From Verrucomicrobiota bacterium (lineage in GTDB: Bacteria; Verrucomicrobiota; Verrucomicrobiia; Limisphaerales; JAHDYP01): a DNA stretch of 33,365 bases. Location of the stretch: contig JAHDYP010000043.1 of the NCBI GenBank assembly GCA_023383055.1, positions 1 through 33,365 on the forward strand, read 5' to 3'. Numbering within the stretch: the first letter of the stretch is position 1; each line of letters opens with the position of its first letter. The notes under the pieces are model-generated. The model had not been told where the DNA came from, ran no database searches, and saw only the letters and a program-made list of their open reading frames with translations. This document shows positions 32,863 to 33,365 of the stretch, in pieces. The position numbers and the translations under genes were made by a program.

Positions 32863-33354
32863 ATGATGGGGTTTTGGAAAAAGCCGAAAGCTGAGCAACG
32901 GGAAACCGAGGCGGTCTGCGGCGTTCCCCGCGGGCGGGTGTTGGTGGTCGAGGATGATCGCACCACGCGGGAACTCCTCAGCCAGTTGCTCAGTCGGGCC
33001 GGCTACGCCGTCATGGCCGTCGCGGATGGATCCGAGGCGCTCACGGAAGCCACCCGGTTCTCGCCGCAGGTGATCGTGCTGGATCTCATGCTCCCCAGCA
33101 CCGAGCCGGGCGGCGGTCAGTTTGACGGATTCGGAGTGCTCAAGTGGCTGAATATGCGGCTTGCCAGGCCCATCCCAGCCATGGTGCTGACCTGCCGGCA
33201 GGACGAGCCCTCGCGGCGCCTGGCGGCCTCCCTCGGGGCGGGCAAGTACTTGACCAAACCATTCAAGCATCAGGAACTGCTCGACGCCATCCAGGACTTG
33301 ATGAGCGGTGCGAACCCGCCGCCCACTCAGTCTCCTTCACCCGATTCCCACTGA
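32863..33354 (+). CDS. Stand-alone response regulator (REC domain)
   Basis: A 163-residue single-domain response regulator. After about 24 charged residues the REC fold begins RVLVVEDDRTTRELL, with the acidic pair D31/D32. The phosphoacceptor D74 is in VIVLDLMLP, T110 is in MVLTC and K132 in LTKPFK. The loop after the phosphoacceptor is extended (STEPGGGQFDGFG) compared with the usual short turn. There is no DNA-binding domain, so it would act through protein contacts. No kinase gene is adjacent on this side; the hybrid kinase at 10588 is distant. ATGs at 32863 and 32866 are both possible starts. A proline-rich tail ends the protein. Confidence 0.9.
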   Translation: MMGFWKKPKAEQRETEAVCGVPRGRVLVVEDDRTTRELLSQLLSRAGYAVMAVADGSEALTEATRFSPQVIVLDLMLPSTEPGGGQFDGFGVLKWLNMRLARPIPAMVLTCRQDEPSRRLAASLGAGKYLTKPFKHQELLDAIQDLMSGANPPPTQSPSPDSH

Positions 33355-33365
33355 ACTTCCCAATC

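Noticed and set aside
1..33365. CRISPR array or rRNA genes
   Set aside because: No regularly spaced repeats with unique spacers and no rRNA-like sequence were seen; the only tandem array is the spacer-free 12-bp repeat.

Overview
The window is GC-rich (except around 29950-30560) and densely coded. Its gene content suggests a Gram-negative bacterium of the PVC group, most likely Verrucomicrobiota. The signs are Tat-exported Gfo/Idh/MocA and aldo-keto-reductase-like proteins, an HpnN-like RND transporter, a DUF-like aromatic-repeat envelope protein, and dispersed REP-like repeats. This taxonomic placement is inference from gene content, not a database result.

Left third (1-12144): the start of a sugar-porter MFS gene (minus strand, cut by the window edge) and a GcvR-like double-ACT protein (minus). 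A 12-bp tandem repeat separates these from gltX and yebC (plus). Then comes an envelope and lipid-transport block: a large HpnN/MMPL-type RND protein, a repeat-rich probable envelope protein, and mlaE-mlaF-mlaD with ATGA overlaps. A hybrid histidine kinase carrying its own receiver follows.

Middle (12255-20136): a LysR regulator converges with an M29 aminopeptidase, their stop codons overlapping. Next are a zinc-LID adenylate kinase, a Tat-exported AKR-like protein, a secreted GH-A-type (apiosidase/cellulase-like) glycosidase, an MtnA-family sugar-phosphate isomerase, a small TPR-like protein and GluQ-RS.

Right-centre (20352-29668): a carbohydrate-oriented region. It has a Tat-exported Gfo/Idh/MocA oxidoreductase, a lipoprotein-like fusion of a transglutaminase-like domain and an alpha/beta-hydrolase, and a complete TRAP transporter (DctP-DctQ-DctM). 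Convergent to the transporter is a two-gene unit: an NAD-binding oxidoreductase overlapping a GHMP kinase whose signature motifs look like plant galacturonokinase rather than galactokinase. I infer uptake and phosphorylation of a uronic acid, possibly pectin-derived. This is the most interesting hypothesis in the window.

Right end (29950-32700): a patchwork of decayed accessory DNA. It holds a Fic gene cut off before its catalytic domain, a tRNA-Leu(CAA), the N-terminal part of a tyrosine-recombinase gene, a small SdpI-like membrane protein, a REP-like repeat, and a frameshifted PIN-domain gene flanked by inverted repeats. A stand-alone response regulator closes the window.
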